In this document: positions 43,411 to 52,936 of the stretch, piece after piece
Layout: each line of letters starts with the position of its first letter
Position numbering within the stretch: position 1 is the stretch's first letter
Assembly (NCBI RefSeq): GCF_900114035.1
Contig: NZ_FORP01000016.1
Coordinates: 62,001-126,000, forward strand
DNA from: Amycolatopsis sacchari
Lineage (GTDB): Bacteria; Actinomycetota; Actinomycetes; Mycobacteriales; Pseudonocardiaceae
DNA: 64,000 bases
Direction of reading: 5' to 3'
Position numbers and translations under genes: made by a program
The notes under the pieces: generated by a model
Told to the model about the DNA's origin: nothing
What the model saw: only the letters and a program-made list of their open reading frames with translations
Databases searched by the model: none

Positions 43411-44460
43411 GTGCGTGCCCCAGTCCGAGCTGACCACTCGCTCGTCGGCGTCATCAGGATGCCGGAGCCGTCGGTCAGCCCGATCCGGTCGATCGCGCGG
43501 CGCATCGTCTACGCACTGCTCGCGCTCGTCGCGGCGGTGTTCATCGTCTACCTCGGACGGGACGGCTACCGCGACGTCAACGGCGATGGCCTGTCCCTTT
43601 TGGACAGCTTCTACTACGCGACCGTCTCGCTGTCGACCACCGGCTACGGCGACATCACGCCGGTGACCGCGGGCGCGCGGCTGATCAACGTCCTCGTCGT
43701 CACCCCGCTGCGGGTGCTGTTCCTCATCGTGCTGGTCGGAACGACACTGGAAGTGCTCACCGAACGGTCGCGGCAGGCGTTCCGGATCCAGAAGTGGAGG
43801 TCCAAGGTGCGGGACCACGTGGTGGTCGTCGGCTTCGGCACGAAGGGCCGCTCGGCGGTCAAGACCCTGCTCGGCGACGAGAACGTCGAGCCGAGCCGGA
43901 TCGTCGTCGTGGACACCGACCAGCAGGCGCTGGACGCGGCCGGCGCGCTCGGCCTCGTCACGGTGCACGGCTCCGCGACGCGGTCGGACGTGCTGCGCGT
44001 CGCGGGCGTGCAGCGGGCCAGGGCGGTGGTGGTCGCCACGAACCGCGACGACTCGGCCGTGCTGGCCACGCTCACCGCGCGGGAGCTGGCGCCGAAGGCC
44101 CACATCGTGGCGTCTGTGCGCGAGGCGGAGAACGTGCACCTGCTCAAGCAGTCCGGCGCTAACCAGGTCGTGGTGTCCAGCGAGACCGCGGGCAGGCTGC
44201 TCGGGATGGCCACCTCGACACCCGTCGTGGTCGACATGGTCGAGGACCTGCTCACCCCCGAGTCCGGGCTGGCGATCGCGGAGCGTGTCGTCGAACCCTC
44301 GGAAGAGGGAGGCTCGCCCCGGCATCTGAGTGACATCGTGCTGGGCGTGGTCCGCGACGGCCAGCTCTACCGCGTCGACTCCCCGCAGGTGGACGCCATC
44401 GAACCGGGGGACAGGCTGCTGTATGTGCGGAAAGTGACGCCCGCTGACCACAACGAGTGA
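43411..44460 (+). CDS. Potassium channel with cytosolic TrkA-N/TrkA-C (RCK) domains
   Basis: 349 residues. Two membrane helices flank a pore loop with the selectivity filter TTGYGDITP (about residues 76-84). The TrkA-N NAD-binding domain follows (VVVVGFGTKGRSAVKTLL, VVVDTDQQALDAAG) and then a TrkA-C domain (LSDIVLGVVRDGQLYRV). Likely a ligand- or NAD-gated K+ channel. In mycobacteria the homologue (Rv3200c) also follows adnB. GTG start backed by the TACGAT box. Confidence 0.9.
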   Translation: MRAPVRADHSLVGVIRMPEPSVSPIRSIARRIVYALLALVAAVFIVYLGRDGYRDVNGDGLSLLDSFYYATVSLSTTGYGDITPVTAGARLINVLVVTPLRVLFLIVLVGTTLEVLTERSRQAFRIQKWRSKVRDHVVVVGFGTKGRSAVKTLLGDENVEPSRIVVVDTDQQALDAAGALGLVTVHGSATRSDVLRVAGVQRARAVVVATNRDDSAVLATLTARELAPKAHIVASVREAENVHLLKQSGANQVVVSSETAGRLLGMATSTPVVVDMVEDLLTPESGLAIAERVVEPSEEGGSPRHLSDIVLGVVRDGQLYRVDSPQVDAIEPGDRLLYVRKVTPADHNE

Positions 44461-44568
44461 TAGACGGGGGCCACACCGCTCTCCCTGTGCTTCCCGGGAT
44501 TTCTCTGGAACCATGGCCTTCGTGCAGTGCTCCCAGGGTTCCCGCCCGCCTTCCGCACGGGGCGGGGC

Positions 44569-45024
44569 ATGACCTCGTCCCGGCTCCGCTGGTCGGGCCT
44601 GCTGATCCCGGCCCTCGTGGGTATCGCGATCGTCGTGCTCGTGTGGTGGAGCGGGCCCGGCCTGTTCGGCTCGCCCGCGACCGGCGGGGGGACGGTCGTC
44701 GCGGCGACCGTGACGACCCCGGCCGAGTGCACCGCGCCGAACCCGACCGAGACCGTCCAGTTCGAGGCCGGCGGTGGTAAGCACACCGGCTCGCTCGACG
44801 CCTGCGGCCACGACCGCGGCGACCGCGTCGAGATCACCGTGCCCGCCGACCTCGGCACCGGCACCGTGCAGGTGCACCTGGCCGACGTGGTGGCCGGGCA
44901 CAGCGACCTGCGCCGCCCGGTCGGCCTGGCGCTGCTGGCGTTGAGCTGCCTCGGCGGGGGTGCCTACGCGTTCCTCGTGCAGCGCGGTTCCCGCCGCACG
45001 ACGGCCACGCCGGTCGCGGCCTGA
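44569..45024 (+). CDS. Hypothetical two-helix membrane protein
   Basis: 151 residues from ATG 44569 (a GTG at 44527 would add 14). Helix 1 at about 9-30 (LLIPALVGIAIVVLVWW), an extracytoplasmic domain with two Cys (AECTAPNP, LDACGHDRGD) that may form a disulfide, and helix 2 at about 125-142 (LALLALSCLGGGAYAFLV). Ends in RRTTATPVAA. No recognised family. Confidence 0.55.
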   Translation: MTSSRLRWSGLLIPALVGIAIVVLVWWSGPGLFGSPATGGGTVVAATVTTPAECTAPNPTETVQFEAGGGKHTGSLDACGHDRGDRVEITVPADLGTGTVQVHLADVVAGHSDLRRPVGLALLALSCLGGGAYAFLVQRGSRRTTATPVAA

Positions 45025-45240
45025 ACCCGCGTCAGACCGACGCCCACGAGCACATCCCGGCGAGGACGCGGGGCGTGAGCGGTTTTCCGAGCACCAGCGC
45101 GCCGCCCCGAGCGGCAGCCCGGCGAGCCGCACCGGCGACAACCTCGGCCCGCTGCCGAGGCCGACGAGCAGCGACCACAGCTGAACAACGCGAACGGCAG
45201 CGCCTTGCAGAACAGCGCCGCGACGACGAGCCGAGCCCCA
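45025..45240 (-). pseudogene. Possible degraded membrane-protein gene, multiple frameshifts
   Basis: On the minus strand, three frames read in succession as hydrophobic protein-like segments: RLVVAALFCKALPFALF, then LWSLLVGLGSGPRLSPVRLAG, then ALVLGKPLTPRVLAGMC before a stop near 45032. No single frame is intact, and no start is visible. I do not recognise the family. The order suggests a decayed gene of at least 70 codons, but chance in GC-rich DNA is possible. Confidence 0.3.
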
Positions 45241-45411
45241 CGTGCCGCGGTCACGCGGCAACCGTTGCCCGGCCGCCCGTGCCAGCGCGAGCAGCACCGC
45301 CGCCCCCACGTGCCGCCCCACGTGCTGCGGTCATGCAGCAACCGCTGCCCGGCCGCCCGTGCCAGCGCGAGCAGCGACCGCCGCCCCCACGTCCCGCGGT
45401 CACGCGGCAGC
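45241..45411. repeat. 80-bp tandem repeat with hairpins, about 2.3 copies
   Basis: Copies begin at 45241 and 45321, with a partial third near 45393. Each unit starts with a small hairpin: GCCGCGgtcaCGCGGC, GCTGCGgtcaTGCAGC and CCGCGgtcaCGCGG. It then contains the shared stretch GGCCGCCCGTGCCAGCGCGA. Paired changes in the second hairpin largely preserve its stem. The period is not a multiple of three. Confidence 0.7.
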
Positions 45412-45415
45412 TAAC

Positions 45416-46381
45416 TCAAGACACCTCGGACGCGGGTGTCGAGAAGGTGTTGCACTGCGCGATGCGGTTGAACTGCGCGCCCTTGCGCCACCAGGCCGCG
45501 TAGTGCGCGTTCGTCCCGTGGTCGTGGCTGCCCGACGTGTTGTCGCCCCGCGTGTCCTGGTCTCGCCAGGCCTTCGCGTACATCTCCCGCGTCAGCGAGC
45601 CGCCGCGGTCGACCACCGCGCCCAGGAACATCCCCGAGAAGCACTGCGCCTGCAGCTCCTTGCGCCGCGACAGCTCCAGCCCCTGGGGGCTCTGCTGCCC
45701 GACGGCGTAGATCCGCTGCCACACCGCGTCCATGATCCCGGCCACCTCCTGCACGTGGTGGCCGTACTCGTGCGCGATCAACGCCAGGTACACGCCCGGG
45801 TTGTCGCCGTACTGCTCGATCTGCAGCCCGCGGTAGGGCACGTACAGGTTGTTGTCGCAGTAGTAGGCCGCCGTCGCCACGCCGACCCCGATCGTGCCGC
45901 ACGCCGTCTCGAAGCTCGAACCCGTCGGGAAGTGCAGCGCGGGCGGCAGGAACGGCAGGTGGTAGGCCTCCAGGAACGGGCCCCACGCCTCGTTCAGGCA
46001 CTCGTCCGCCGCCGTGAAGAACGCCTCGACCGACGCCTCGTCGCTGTGCCACTCCGGCAGCCGGCACACGATGTTCTGCAACCCCGCGTCCGGGTCCTGC
46101 AGTATCGGGTGGTCGGCGAGCGCCAGCACCTTCTCCCCGGCGGACGCACCCGCCCCGGCGTTGCCGTTGTTGACCGACGTGGCCGACGCCGGCGCGCCAC
46201 TCGAAGCCGTGCCGGAATCACCCGTGCGGGTCACCACGACGAACACCACGAGCCCGGCCAGCAACACGGCGACCGCGCTGAGCGTGAACGCCACCAGCGG
46301 TCCGGAGGACCGCTTCTTGCGCCGGTGCCGTCGGCCCGGACGTGGGGCACCCGGGGAAGGGCGCGGCGGCGAGTGCGTCAT
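45416..46381 (-). CDS. Membrane-anchored neutral zinc metallopeptidase (YpfJ-like), paralogue 1
   Basis: 321 residues: short basic tail (RHRRKKRSSG), one membrane helix (LVAFTLSAVAVLLAGLVVFVVV), a Ser/Ala linker, then the YpfJ/Zn-peptidase domain. Zincin motif AHEYGHHVQE, with four Cys (CRLPEW, ECLNEAW, ACGTIG, YCDNNLY) and the typical ending GDNTSGSHDHGTNAHYAAWW. Outward-facing peptidase of unknown substrate. ATG 46381 is preferred because TATGCT lies 8 nt upstream. Close paralogue of the gene at 56152-57195. Confidence 0.87.
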   Translation of the reverse strand: MTHSPPRPSPGAPRPGRRHRRKKRSSGPLVAFTLSAVAVLLAGLVVFVVVTRTGDSGTASSGAPASATSVNNGNAGAGASAGEKVLALADHPILQDPDAGLQNIVCRLPEWHSDEASVEAFFTAADECLNEAWGPFLEAYHLPFLPPALHFPTGSSFETACGTIGVGVATAAYYCDNNLYVPYRGLQIEQYGDNPGVYLALIAHEYGHHVQEVAGIMDAVWQRIYAVGQQSPQGLELSRRKELQAQCFSGMFLGAVVDRGGSLTREMYAKAWRDQDTRGDNTSGSHDHGTNAHYAAWWRKGAQFNRIAQCNTFSTPASEVS

Positions 46382-46389
46382 CGCGCGCA

Positions 46390-46395
46390 AGCATA
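46390..46395 (-). promoter_or_regulatory. -10-like TATGCT box
   Basis: On the minus strand TATGCT is 8 nt before ATG 46381. A TATGCT also occurs just upstream of the paralogue (57259-57254 on the minus strand). Confidence 0.4.
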
Positions 46396-46505
46396 GTCAC
46401 CGGCCCCAGATCACGACTCGGAAAGACCCGCGCGCCCGGCGTGGTCGGCGGGCCCCCGCTCTGCGAGAGTGGGCGCGTGACCGCAGAGACTGGGAGAGAG
46501 GCTCG

Positions 46506-47465
46506 ATGAGTGAGACCGGGGGCTGGACCAACCCCGACCAGCCGCGCAACGACCTGCCGCCGATGCCCCCGCCCCCACCGCAGCAGCGGCCCGGTGGCGG
46601 CTACGGCAAACCGGGCGTCATCCCCCTGCGGCCGCTGTCGGTCGGCGAGATCCTCGACGGGGCCGTGCGCACGATGCGCCGCCACCCCGCGCTGGTGTTC
46701 GGCGTCTCGGCCGTCGTCGCGGTGGTCGCGGGCGCGCTGAACTTCGTCATCACCTACAGCGTGCTCGGCGACCTGCCCGACGCCTCCCAGCTCGGCCCCG
46801 CCGCCACCCAGGAGGAGCAGCTGCGCTGGCTGCGGGAGACGCTGGGCCAGCTCGGCGCCTCGCTCGGCCTGTCGATCGTGGTCTCGCTGCTCGTCCGCAC
46901 GTTCCTCGCCGGGTTCATCACGGTTGTCGTGGGCAGGGCCGTGCTCGGCCGCCCGGTCACCTTCGGCGAGGCGATGGCCGAGCTGCGGCCGCGCCTGCTG
47001 CCCCTGCTCGGGCTGACCGTGCTGGTCACGATCATCGTGTTCATCGCGTCGATCTTCCTGGTCATCCCCGGCATCTGGCTGTGGACGCTGCTGAGCCTCG
47101 CCGCGCCCGCGCTCGTGCTGGAGCGCAGCGGGGTCGGGCAGGCGATGAGCCGGTCGCGGCGGCTGGTGTCCGGGACGTGGTGGCGCGTGTTCGGCGTGCT
47201 GCTGCTCACCGTGATCGCCTCCTGGCTGATCAGCACGATCATCGAGATCCCGTTCGGCGTCGGCCTCGGGCTGAGCAGCAACGCGAGCGACCTGGCCAAC
47301 CAGTCCGTCGGCTCGCAGCTGCTCGCGTCGCTCGGCGGCGTCATCGCGGAGACGATCGTCGGGCCGTTCACGGCCGCCGCGACCGCGCTGCTCTACATCG
47401 ACCAGCGGATGCGCAAGGAGGGGATGGACATCCAGCTCGCGCGCTCGGCCGGTACCGCGCAGTGA
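46506..47465 (+). CDS. Polytopic membrane protein (GDPD-like membrane domain)
   Basis: 319 residues. Pro-rich cytoplasmic N terminus (MPPPPPQQRPGGGYG), then IPLRPLSVGEILDGAVRTMRRHP, a motif common at the start of actinobacterial membrane proteins related to the glycerophosphodiester phosphodiesterase membrane domain. Six or so helices follow, including FIASIFLVIPGIWLWTLLS and VLLLTVIASWLISTII. ATG with GAGAGAGGCTCG upstream. First gene of the operon with DUF4129, DUF4350, MoxR and DUF58 proteins. Role unknown; probably an envelope or sporulation-like membrane complex. Confidence 0.75.
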   Translation: MSETGGWTNPDQPRNDLPPMPPPPPQQRPGGGYGKPGVIPLRPLSVGEILDGAVRTMRRHPALVFGVSAVVAVVAGALNFVITYSVLGDLPDASQLGPAATQEEQLRWLRETLGQLGASLGLSIVVSLLVRTFLAGFITVVVGRAVLGRPVTFGEAMAELRPRLLPLLGLTVLVTIIVFIASIFLVIPGIWLWTLLSLAAPALVLERSGVGQAMSRSRRLVSGTWWRVFGVLLLTVIASWLISTIIEIPFGVGLGLSSNASDLANQSVGSQLLASLGGVIAETIVGPFTAAATALLYIDQRMRKEGMDIQLARSAGTAQ

Positions 47466-48097
47466 TCCTGCCGCTGCCCGCGGACGTCCCGGTCACGATC
47501 GACCGGGACGCGGCGCAGCGCGCCGCCGAGGCGGAGCTGTCCGGGCCCGAGTACCACGTGAACGACCCCGGCCTGGTCGAACGCGTGCTGCGGTGGCTCG
47601 CCGAGCGCCTCTCCGACCTGTTCGAAGCGGCGTCGACGGCGGTGCCGGGCGGTCCGCTCGGGCTGCTCGTCCTGCTGGCCGTGCTGGTGCTGGTCGCGGT
47701 CGTGGTGCGGCTGCGCGTCGGCAAGGTCGCACGGAACGTGCGCGCGCCGGGGCTGGTGTTCGAGGACCGGTCCCGCACCGCGGCCGACCACCGGCAGGCG
47801 GCGGACCAGGCCGCCGCGGCCGGGGATTTCGGCGTGGCGGTGCGGGAACGCTTCCGCGCGCTGGTGCGCGGACTGGAGGAGCGCGGCGTGCTGGAAGCGC
47901 TTTCCGGGCGCACCGCGGACGAAGCCGCCCGCGACGCCGGGCGGTGGCTCCCCGGCGTCCGCGACGAACTCGCGGTCGCGGCCCGGCTGTTCGACGACGT
48001 GCACTACGGCGAGCGCGCGGCGAGCGCCGAGGACCACGCGCGGCTGGCGGCGCTCGACGAACGGGTCCGGCGTGAGCGACCGGGAGTGCCCGCGTGA
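47462..48097 (+). CDS. DUF4129 domain membrane protein
   Basis: 211 residues. One membrane helix (LGLLVLLAVLVLVAVVVRL) with a C-terminal DUF4129 helical domain (GDFGVAVRERFRALVRGLEERG, RTADEAARDAG, FDDVHYGERAA). GTGA overlaps with both neighbours. DUF4129 proteins accompany MoxR/DUF58/transglutaminase-like genes in actinobacteria. Confidence 0.85.
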   Translation: MILPLPADVPVTIDRDAAQRAAEAELSGPEYHVNDPGLVERVLRWLAERLSDLFEAASTAVPGGPLGLLVLLAVLVLVAVVVRLRVGKVARNVRAPGLVFEDRSRTAADHRQAADQAAAAGDFGVAVRERFRALVRGLEERGVLEALSGRTADEAARDAGRWLPGVRDELAVAARLFDDVHYGERAASAEDHARLAALDERVRRERPGVPA

Positions 48098-49202
48098 CCT
48101 CGGTTTCCCCCGATGCCCGCCGCATCTGGCGGGCCGCACGGGCCCCGCTGTTCATCGCCGTCGTGCTCGTGCTCGGCGCGGTCGTGCTCACGCTCGCCCG
48201 CGACACCGGCACCCACGGCGCGCTCGACCCCGGTTCCGCCGACCCCGGTGGCTCGCGTGCACTGGCGAAACTGCTGGAGGGTCAGGGCGTCCGCATCGTC
48301 ACCACGCACACGGTGGACGACACGCGGGAAGCGCTGGGCGCGAACGCGGAGGCCACCCTGCTGGTCACCGATCCGAGTCTGGTCGAACCCGCCCTGCTCG
48401 CGCGTCTGCGTGGTTCGGCGGCGGACGCCGTGTTCGTCGGCGCCGGGCAGGACGTGCTCGACCTGCTGTTGCCCGGCGTCGTCGTGAAGGGCCAGGAAGA
48501 CCCGTCCGTGCGTTCGCCCGACTGCACGATCGCGGTCGCCGTCGCGGCGGGCGACGCGGTGCTCGGCGGGCTCGAATACGAGGCACACGGCCGGGGACGC
48601 CCCTGCTACGGCGGCTCGCTGCTGCAGCTCACCGGCAGTACGACGCTCCTCGGCGATGGCACCCCGCTGACGAACGAACGGCTCGGCGACCAGGGCGACG
48701 CCGCGCTGTCGATGCGCCTGCTCGGCCGGCACGCCACGCTGGTCTGGTACCTGCCGTCGCCGGGCGACCCCGCGGCCGGGGTCACCCAGCGCCCGCTGCT
48801 CGACCTGCTGCCGCGGAGCTGGCTGTTCGGCGCGATCCAGCTCGGCGTCGCGGCCGTGTTCCTCGCCTTGTGGCGGGCGCGGCGGCTCGGTCCGGTCGTC
48901 GCCGAACCACTGCCCGTCGTGGTGCGCTCGGCCGAAACGACCGAGGGCCGCGCGAGGCTGTACCGGCGATCGGGTTCCGCCGCGCACGCCGCCGGACTGC
49001 TCCGGCAGGCCACGATCGACCGGCTGCTCCCGGAACTCGGGCTCGGTGCGGGAGCCGAACCCGCCGCCGTGCTCAGCGCGATCTCGGCCAGGACCGGCCG
49101 CGATGCCGCGCCCCTGTTGTACGGTCCGGCACCGGAGGACGACGCGTCGCTGGTCCGCCTCGCCGACGAGCTGGACCGGTTGGAAAGAGAGGTACGAGGA
49201 TC

Positions 49203-49206
<4 letters not shown>
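48094..49206 (+). CDS. DUF4350 domain membrane protein
   Basis: 370 residues. N-terminal helix (APLFIAVVLVLGAVVLTLA), an extracytoplasmic DUF4350 domain (GALDPGSADPGGSRALAKLL, LLVTDPSLVEPALLARL; a glutamine-amidotransferase-like fold), a second helix (LFGAIQLGVAAVFLALW) and a cytoplasmic helical tail. GTG start overlapping the DUF4129 stop. Part of the MoxR operon. Confidence 0.85.
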
Positions 49207-50161
<955 letters not shown>

Positions 50162-50162
<1 letters not shown>

Positions 50163-51445
50163 TGGCGATCACCGCGCGGGCCGGGGTGCTGGCCGCGATC
50201 GGGGCGGTCGTGGTGGCGCTGGCGGCGCCGTCGTGGACCGGGGTGGTCGCGGTGGCCGCCGTGGTCCTGCTGCTGATCGTGGTCGACCTGCTGCTCGCCG
50301 GTGGCGTGCGGGGCTTGGTGTTCACGCGTGACGGCGACACGTCGACGCGGCTGGGGGAGCCCGCCGAGGTGCGGCTGACGATCACGAACCCCGGCAGGCG
50401 CCGGGTGCGGGGTCAGGTGCGGGACGCGTGGCCGCCGAGCGCGGGCGTCGTGCGGGACCGGGTGCCGGTGCTGGTGCCGCCCGGCGAGCGGCGCACGGTG
50501 GCGGTGGAGCTGCGGCCGACGCGGCGCGGGGAGCGGCAGGCGTTCCGCGTGACGGTGCGCTCGGTCGGCCCGCTGGGCATCGCGGCGCGGCAGGGTTCGC
50601 ACCGGGTGCCGTGGGTGGTGCGCGTGTTGCCGCCGTTCCACAGCCGACGGCACCTGCCCGCGCGGCTGACGCGGTTGCAGCAGCTCGACGGGCGCCAGGC
50701 GGCGCTGGTGCGCGGGGCGGGCACGGAGTTCGACTCGTTGCGGGAGTACGTCATCGGCGACGACGTGCGCTCGATCGACTGGCGCGCGACGGCCCGGGCG
50801 CGGGACGTGATGGTGCGGACGTGGCGGCCCGAACGCGACCGGCACGTGCTGCTGGTGCTGGACACGGGCCGCACGTCGGCGGGCCGCGTCGGCGACGAAC
50901 CGAGGCTGGACGCGATGCTGGAGGCGGCACTGCTGCTGGCGACGCTGGCTTCGCGCGCGGGGGACCGGGTGGACCTGCTGGCGTACGACCGGCAAGTGCG
51001 GACGTCGGTGCGGGGTGCGTCGGTGCCTGCGCTGGTGAACGCCTTGGCGCTGCTGGAACCGTCGCTGGTGGAGACCGATGCGCGCGGGCTGGTCGGCGAA
51101 GTGCTGCGGCGGACCCCGCACCGGTCGCTGGTGGTGCTGCTGACGGGGTTGGATGCCGCGCCGCTGGAGGAGGGGCTGTTGCCGGTGCTGCCGTCGTTGA
51201 CCGCGCGGCACCGGTTGCTGGTGGCGTCGGTGGCGGACCCGCGGGTGGCGGAAATGGCGCGGGGCAGGGGAAGCGCGGAGGCGGTGTACGAGGCGGCGGC
51301 CGCGGAACGCACGCTCGCGGAGCGCCGGCACGCGGAGGGTTTGTTGCGGCGCAAGGGGGTCGAGGTGGTAGACGCCGAGCCGGACGCGCTACCGCCCGCG
51401 CTCGCGGACCGGTACCTGGCGTTGAAGGCCGCTGGGCGGTTGTGA
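50162..51445 (+). CDS. DUF58 domain (VWA-like) membrane protein
   Basis: 427 residues. Two N-terminal helices (VLAAIGAVVVALAAP, VVAVAAVVLLLIVVDLLLA), a beta-rich middle (VRLTITNPGRRRVRG) and the DUF58 signature GTEFDSLREYVIGDDVRSIDWRATAR, shown in part here as EFDSLREY and IDWRATAR. A VWA-like half follows (VLLVLDTGRTSAG). Partner of the MoxR ATPase; stop/start overlap by one base. The last ~20 codons are repeated in degenerate form downstream. Confidence 0.9.
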
Positions 51446-51466
51446 GGCGGGGCTGCGGGGGCGGTG

Positions 51467-51550
51467 CGCGCTATCGCCCGTGCTCGCGCTCCGGTACTTG
51501 GCACGGTGGCCGTCGGGATGGCGTGAAGGCCGCCAGGAGGTTGTGAGGCG
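51467..51550 (+). repeat. Degenerate duplicate of the DUF58 gene 3' end
   Basis: The segment GCGCTATCGCCCGTGCTCGC... ending AGGTTGTGAGGCG matches the real gene end (51386-51450, GCGCTACCGCCCGCGCTCGC... ending CGGTTGTGAGGCG). The copy carries an extra ~19 bp in the middle and scattered substitutions. It contains no functional start. It fills the first half of the intergenic region. Confidence 0.7.
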
Positions 51551-51581
51551 CACCGAAAGCAGCCGCCAGCCCCTGAAAACA

Positions 51582-51623
51582 CCGGTGACCCGCCACCCCC
51601 GCGCCGAGGTGACGGGCCACCGG
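51582..51623. terminator. Bidirectional hairpin between DUF58 and chitinase genes
   Basis: CCGGTGACCCGCCACC (51582-51597) pairs with GGTGACGGGCCACCGG (51608-51623), 16 positions with two mismatches, around a 10-nt loop. Confidence 0.55.
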
Positions 51624-51627
51624 ACGA

Positions 51628-52587
51628 TCACCCCGTGAATCCGGCGAACGTCTTCGTGAACTGGTACTGCGACTGGGAAATGCTGCTGCACGTCGGCGAA
51701 ACCCCGCCGCCCGGGCAGGAACCGTTGTCGCGGCCGACGGACCAAAACGCGAGCCGCCCGATGTGGTTCGCGTTCGCCCACTGCACCAGTTGCGTCGCGT
51801 CGTCGGGCTGGAAGATCTTGCCGTTGTAGTTCCGCCCGATCATCGGCGTCACGCCCAGGTGCCGCTTCAGGTCCGCGTCCGACATGCCCGGCCAGATCTG
51901 CTTCAGCTGCCCCAGCGTGCTCTGCGCCGCCGCGATCACGGCGTCACCCCAGTCGGCGCGGCTCGTGCCGAATTCCATCGTCATCGGGTTCACCAGCACG
52001 TCCACGCCGTGGGCCGCCGCGCTCTGCAGCACCTGCACCGAGTACGGGTCCATCCCGTAGTCGTCGCCCTGCACGCGCATCGTGTAGCTGATCGTGGTGC
52101 CGCGCTCGCTCTGGATGGTCTTCAGCGCGGCATTGACCGTGTCCTGCGGGATCGTCGCTTCGACGTCCACGTCCAGGCTGTTCGTCCCCACCGTGTCGAG
52201 GATCTTCCGGTACGCGCCGGTGAGCGCGGCGGCCGAACCACACGTGTACTCCAGGTACGGCCCCGCGGCGCCGCCCGTCGCGACGATCACCTTCCCGCCC
52301 ATCGCCTGGAAGGCCTTGATGTCGTTCAGGATCCGCGAGTCGTCCAGCGGGATCACGCCGCCCCACGACGGGTTGCAGCCGGTGCTGTCCGCCAGCACGA
52401 ACGCCAGCGTCGCCGTCTTCTGCCCCGTGGCGTTCGCCATGTCCACAAGGGACGGTGTGCTCGCCGTGATGTCGAGGTACGGCGCCGATCCCGGCGGCGT
52501 CACCGCCGCCTGCGCGGGAACCGTGAAGCCGAGCGCGGCCACCAGCGCCGCCGTGCAGAGTCCGATCCGGGTCTTCCACCTGCCCAT
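51628..52587 (-). CDS. Secreted glycoside hydrolase family 18 chitinase
   Basis: 319 residues. Signal peptide (MGRWKTRIGLCTAALVAALG, cleavage near AQA-A). The catalytic GH18 motif D-x-x-D-x-D-x-E appears as SLDVDVEATIP, with the Glu as acid. Supporting GH18 features: KVIVATGGAAGPYLE, YTMRVQGDDYGMD and AFWSVGRDNGSC. No carbohydrate-binding module. ATG 52587 follows GGAGG at 8 nt. Degrades chitin or related N-acetylglucosamine polymers outside the cell. It sits between the DUF58 gene and SpoIIM, genes adjacent in mycobacteria, so it looks inserted. Confidence 0.87.
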   Translation of the reverse strand: MGRWKTRIGLCTAALVAALGFTVPAQAAVTPPGSAPYLDITASTPSLVDMANATGQKTATLAFVLADSTGCNPSWGGVIPLDDSRILNDIKAFQAMGGKVIVATGGAAGPYLEYTCGSAAALTGAYRKILDTVGTNSLDVDVEATIPQDTVNAALKTIQSERGTTISYTMRVQGDDYGMDPYSVQVLQSAAAHGVDVLVNPMTMEFGTSRADWGDAVIAAAQSTLGQLKQIWPGMSDADLKRHLGVTPMIGRNYNGKIFQPDDATQLVQWANANHIGRLAFWSVGRDNGSCPGGGVSPTCSSISQSQYQFTKTFAGFTG

Positions 52588-52636
52588 GTCGACCACCTCC
52601 GTGGCACTTCAGGGTAAGTGGTCCAGACCAAAACCG

Positions 52637-52936
52637 TCAAGAAGTCGTCAGCACCATGAACAGCCGGGTATTCACCGTCTGCAGCAGTTCGGCGGAAATC
52701 GTCCCGAACCGCTGCGAAAGCGCTGTCTTCGGCACGTGGTCGAGCCGCGTGTACGAGATGTGCAGCCCCTCGGGCGTGGTCACGGTCAGCGGGTCCGGGG
52801 TCTCGACGACATCCATCGTGATCACGTACGGCACGGCGTCGAGGTCGTTGAACATGTCCCCGCTGTAGACCAGCACCCGCCGGCGGTCCGGCCCCGCGAC
52901 GGTCCAGAGCTCGCCCTTACGCGGCCGAGGACCCAC
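52637..52936 (-). CDS. Putative MazF/PemK-like toxin
   Basis: 99 residues from GTG 52936, overlapping the antitoxin gene by 20 bp. The N-terminal RKGELWTVAGPDRRRVLVYSG resembles the PemK/MazF barrel start (RGEIWxVdl....RPVLVVS). TRLDHVPKTALSQRFGTIS matches the conserved LdqvrtvDksRl..G.ls region, ending with a helix (LLQTVNTRLFMVL). Such toxins cut RNA. Similarity is moderate and some conserved Arg/Thr residues cannot be verified, so a MazF-fold protein without toxicity is possible. Confidence 0.6.
   Translation of the reverse strand: MGPRPRKGELWTVAGPDRRRVLVYSGDMFNDLDAVPYVITMDVVETPDPLTVTTPEGLHISYTRLDHVPKTALSQRFGTISAELLQTVNTRLFMVLTTS

Noticed and set aside
42916-45321. Minus-strand 800-codon open frame across the K+ channel gene
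   Set aside because: Composition is Arg/Gly-rich with no motifs, while the plus strand carries a clear TTGYGD channel and TrkA domains.
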